From IMG/VR virus record IMGVR_UViG_3300028595_000063, positions 1 to 21,554 of that record: DNA of 21,554 nt; one strand, given 5' to 3'. How positions within the stretch are numbered: position 1 is the first letter of the stretch; every line of letters starts with the position of its first letter. The notes beneath the pieces are model-generated. The model searched no databases, had not been told where the DNA came from, and worked only from the letters and a program-made list of their open reading frames with translations. Of this stretch, positions 20,636-21,554 are shown piece after piece. The translations under genes and the position numbers were made by a program. The stretch comes from a virus.

Positions 20636-20767
20636 TTATTTCTTTAATACTTTGAGAGTCTCCTTGATTATCTCTCTTGCTTCTTCTAGATCAGTTATTT
20701 CATCAACGCTAAAAATAGCTCTAATTACTCTCCTTACTCCTCTATTAGTTTTATCGTCTTTGGTCAT
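20636..20767 (-). CDS. Small helical protein, 43 residues, unknown
   Basis: ATG at 20767 overlaps the stop of the preceding membrane peptide by 4 bases (ATGA), and the TAA stop at 20636 is one base before the next ATG. MTKDDKTNRGVRRVIRAIFS begins a helical, charged product, continuing with VDEITDLEEAREIIKETLKV. It is too short for most gene finders but clearly part of a coupled chain. Function unknown. Confidence 0.65.
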   Translation of the reverse strand: MTKDDKTNRGVRRVIRAIFSVDEITDLEEAREIIKETLKVLKK

Positions 20768-20865
20768 AGTGATTTAATAAAAAAAACGATCGCTGAGCAA
20801 ATCATTACAAATAATATAAATTCTACTGTGTGTATTTCAAAATACCTTTTTACTTTCTTGTTCAT
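20764..20865 (-). CDS. Single-helix membrane micropeptide, 33 residues
   Basis: ATG at 20865 lies inside the end of the zinc-ribbon gene, and the TGA stop overlaps the next ATG by 4 bases. MNKKVKRYFEIHTVEFI is followed by a hydrophobic stretch LFVMICSAIVFFI and the end KSL, giving one likely membrane helix with a basic inside end. The exact overlaps on both sides argue for a translated gene. Function unknown; small membrane peptides in this position could modulate host membrane processes. Confidence 0.55.
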   Translation of the reverse strand: MNKKVKRYFEIHTVEFILFVMICSAIVFFIKSL

Positions 20866-20965
20866 GTTTTTTGCATTTAGGACAGTAATGTTCTATGAGG
20901 ACTCTCCCGCCTCCGTATGTATAAACTAATACCTCCATTTCCTTTTTACATTTCTTACACTTCAC
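20837..20965 (-). CDS. Zinc-ribbon micro-protein (GTG start)
   Basis: A 42-residue protein with CKKC at the start (residues 3-6) and CPKC near 29-32, separated by a beta-hairpin-like stretch (EMEVLVYTYGGGRVLIEH), a typical small zinc ribbon. The GTG at 20965 is chosen because it lies at the same distance after the 24-bp repeat (20969-20992) as the methyltransferase ATG lies after the other copy (21410-21433). No other upstream start is available before an in-frame TAA. Its end overlaps the next small gene by 29 bases. Confidence 0.6.
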   Translation of the reverse strand: MKCKKCKKEMEVLVYTYGGGRVLIEHYCPKCKKHEQESKKVF

Positions 20966-20968
20966 TTT

Positions 20969-20992
20969 TTTGATATATAAAGCTTTTTAAAG
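20969..20992 (-). repeat. 24-bp direct repeat, copy 2
   Basis: Perfect copy of 21410-21433, 441 bp away. On the minus strand it reads CTTTAAAAAGCTTTATATAT followed by CAAA and ends 3 bases before the GTG start of the zinc-ribbon gene. It lies in a noncoding gap here, unlike the other copy, so it may be a conserved leader or the remnant of a gene duplication. Confidence 0.9.
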
Positions 20993-21013
20993 TGTTTAGT
21001 TTGTATACTTTAT

Positions 21014-21406
21014 TTATTTGTTAAATATTATTATAGCACTTGGAAAAGGTGCTGAATTTTTAGCCCCACCAAATTTTAATCTTCCCTTGATAAATCTTAT
21101 CTCCTTTGCCTTCATTATGTATTCATGCCAATAAATTGTATCTGTTCTACTAGGTATTAACATCACAACAGTTTTGCCTTTTAAGTGTTCATTATAAGCT
21201 TTTTTGCACCAATTTTTTATATCTGAGTATGGTGGATTAACAAAGCTTGACTTTCCCCATTCTATTTCTAAACCATTAAAATCTGGATATTCATTTAATG
21301 GACAAGGATCAAAGTCAAAGTTAAATTCATTGTTTAGTTTATTGTATACATCGTTTGGTGTTTTCCAATTATCACTAGCACTGGAAAACATTACTTTCGT
21401 GTTCAT
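21014..21406 (-). CDS. dam: Phage Dam-type DNA adenine-N6 methyltransferase
   Basis: A 130-residue protein of the phage DNA N-6-adenine-methyltransferase (Dam, PF05869-type) family. It has DNWKTPNDVYNKLNNEFNFD (12-31), DPCP at 33-36, the catalytic NPPY at 57-60 (SFVNPPYS), VVMLIPSRTDT at 80-90, IRFIKGRLKFGG at 103-114 and FPSAIIIF near the end. These are the signature blocks of the family, which transfers a methyl group from S-adenosylmethionine to adenine N6. A classic FxGxG motif is not seen, as usual here. Its ATG overlaps the previous zinc-ribbon stop by 4 bases. The modification may protect phage DNA or set up regulation. Confidence 0.9.
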   Translation of the reverse strand: MNTKVMFSSASDNWKTPNDVYNKLNNEFNFDFDPCPLNEYPDFNGLEIEWGKSSFVNPPYSDIKNWCKKAYNEHLKGKTVVMLIPSRTDTIYWHEYIMKAKEIRFIKGRLKFGGAKNSAPFPSAIIIFNK

Positions 21407-21528
21407 TTCTTTGATATATAAAGCTTTTTAAAGCATTTATGGCATATGATCTTCTTGTCTTCAACACAGTATTTGTGCTCCATCTTCTTGCCACACTTAT
21501 CACATTTTATATCCTTTAAGGTTTTCAT
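21403..21528 (-). CDS. Zinc-ribbon micro-protein
   Basis: A 41-residue protein beginning MKTLKDIKCDKCGKKME and containing CDKC (9-12) and CHKC (29-32), a small zinc ribbon similar in plan to the one at 20837-20965. Its C-terminal end FKKLYIS is encoded by the 24-bp repeat. The TGA stop overlaps the methyltransferase ATG (ATGA), so translation is coupled. Leader AAAGAAATG. The pair suggests a DNA-binding accessory role, but that is inferred. Confidence 0.7.
   Translation of the reverse strand: MKTLKDIKCDKCGKKMEHKYCVEDKKIICHKCFKKLYISKK
21410..21433 (-). repeat. 24-bp direct repeat, copy 1
   Basis: Perfect copy of 20969-20992. Here it lies inside the end of the zinc-ribbon gene and 3 bases before the methyltransferase ATG. 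It includes an AAGCTT palindrome. The identical placement relative to two start codons suggests a shared translation or regulatory leader. Confidence 0.9.
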
Positions 21529-21554
21529 TTCTTTATTCTAATAACTATTTCATC

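Noticed and set aside
1-21554. Alternative genetic code (TGA read as an amino acid)
   Set aside because: TGA terminates several genes at positions that overlap or abut the next start (ATGA junctions at 21403, 20764, 17740), so TGA works as a stop.

Overview
This window looks like part of a tailed double-stranded DNA phage genome (or a prophage or metagenomic phage contig). Every gene I can support lies on the minus strand, so transcription runs from high to low coordinates, and genes are packed with 4-base overlaps or very short gaps. The DNA is AT-rich. Start codons are almost never preceded by a GGAGG-type Shine-Dalgarno sequence. They follow an A/T leader such as AAATATATG or AAATAATATG instead, which is typical of Bacteroidota and their phages. 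I infer a Bacteroidota (flavobacteria-like) host with moderate confidence. TAA, TAG and TGA all act as stops. No integrase, repressor, replication gene or CRISPR array is visible.

Layout in transcription order. (1) 21.5-19.2 kb: early-type small genes. These are two zinc-ribbon micro-proteins, a Dam-type adenine methyltransferase, a one-helix membrane peptide, a 43-residue protein, a QDCCE-motif protein, a DUF6321-like basic protein and three unknowns. (2) 19.2-18.16 kb: a ParB-like protein, a Mom-family DNA adenine hypermodification enzyme, and a tRNA-Gly(UCC)-like gene overlapping the last codons of mom. (3) 18.1-11.1 kb: packaging and head genes, namely small and large terminase, two small unknowns, portal, a small protein, scaffold, capsid decoration protein, major capsid protein and a small protein. 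(4) 11.0-5.0 kb: a KEEA-repeat protein, two small beta-rich structural proteins, and two large tail or receptor-binding proteins, one with two LamG-like domains. (5) 5.0-3.27 kb: a lysis block with a short coiled-coil protein, three small membrane proteins and an N-acetylmuramoyl-L-alanine amidase. (6) 3.26-1 kb: an adaptor-like protein and four fibre-type proteins, the last running off the left edge.

The most exciting element is the mom/tRNA pair. Mu Mom converts adenine to N6-carbamoylmethyladenine, chemically a glycinamide attached to the purine, and the donor of that group is not settled to my knowledge. Here the mom-like gene overlaps a 73-nt tRNA-like sequence with perfect acceptor and anticodon stems, a UCC anticodon and all the classical bacterial glycyl-tRNA synthetase identity bases. 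Its D-loop/T-loop elbow signals are lost and its T-stem is bulged, as in the non-ribosomal tRNA-Gly species used for staphylococcal cell-wall synthesis. I propose a dedicated glycine carrier RNA feeding a Mom-type DNA modification. A second notable signal is an intergenic RNA downstream of the major capsid gene whose whole 8-nt hairpin loop is complementary to the 8 nt just downstream, giving a pseudoknot or bistable switch.
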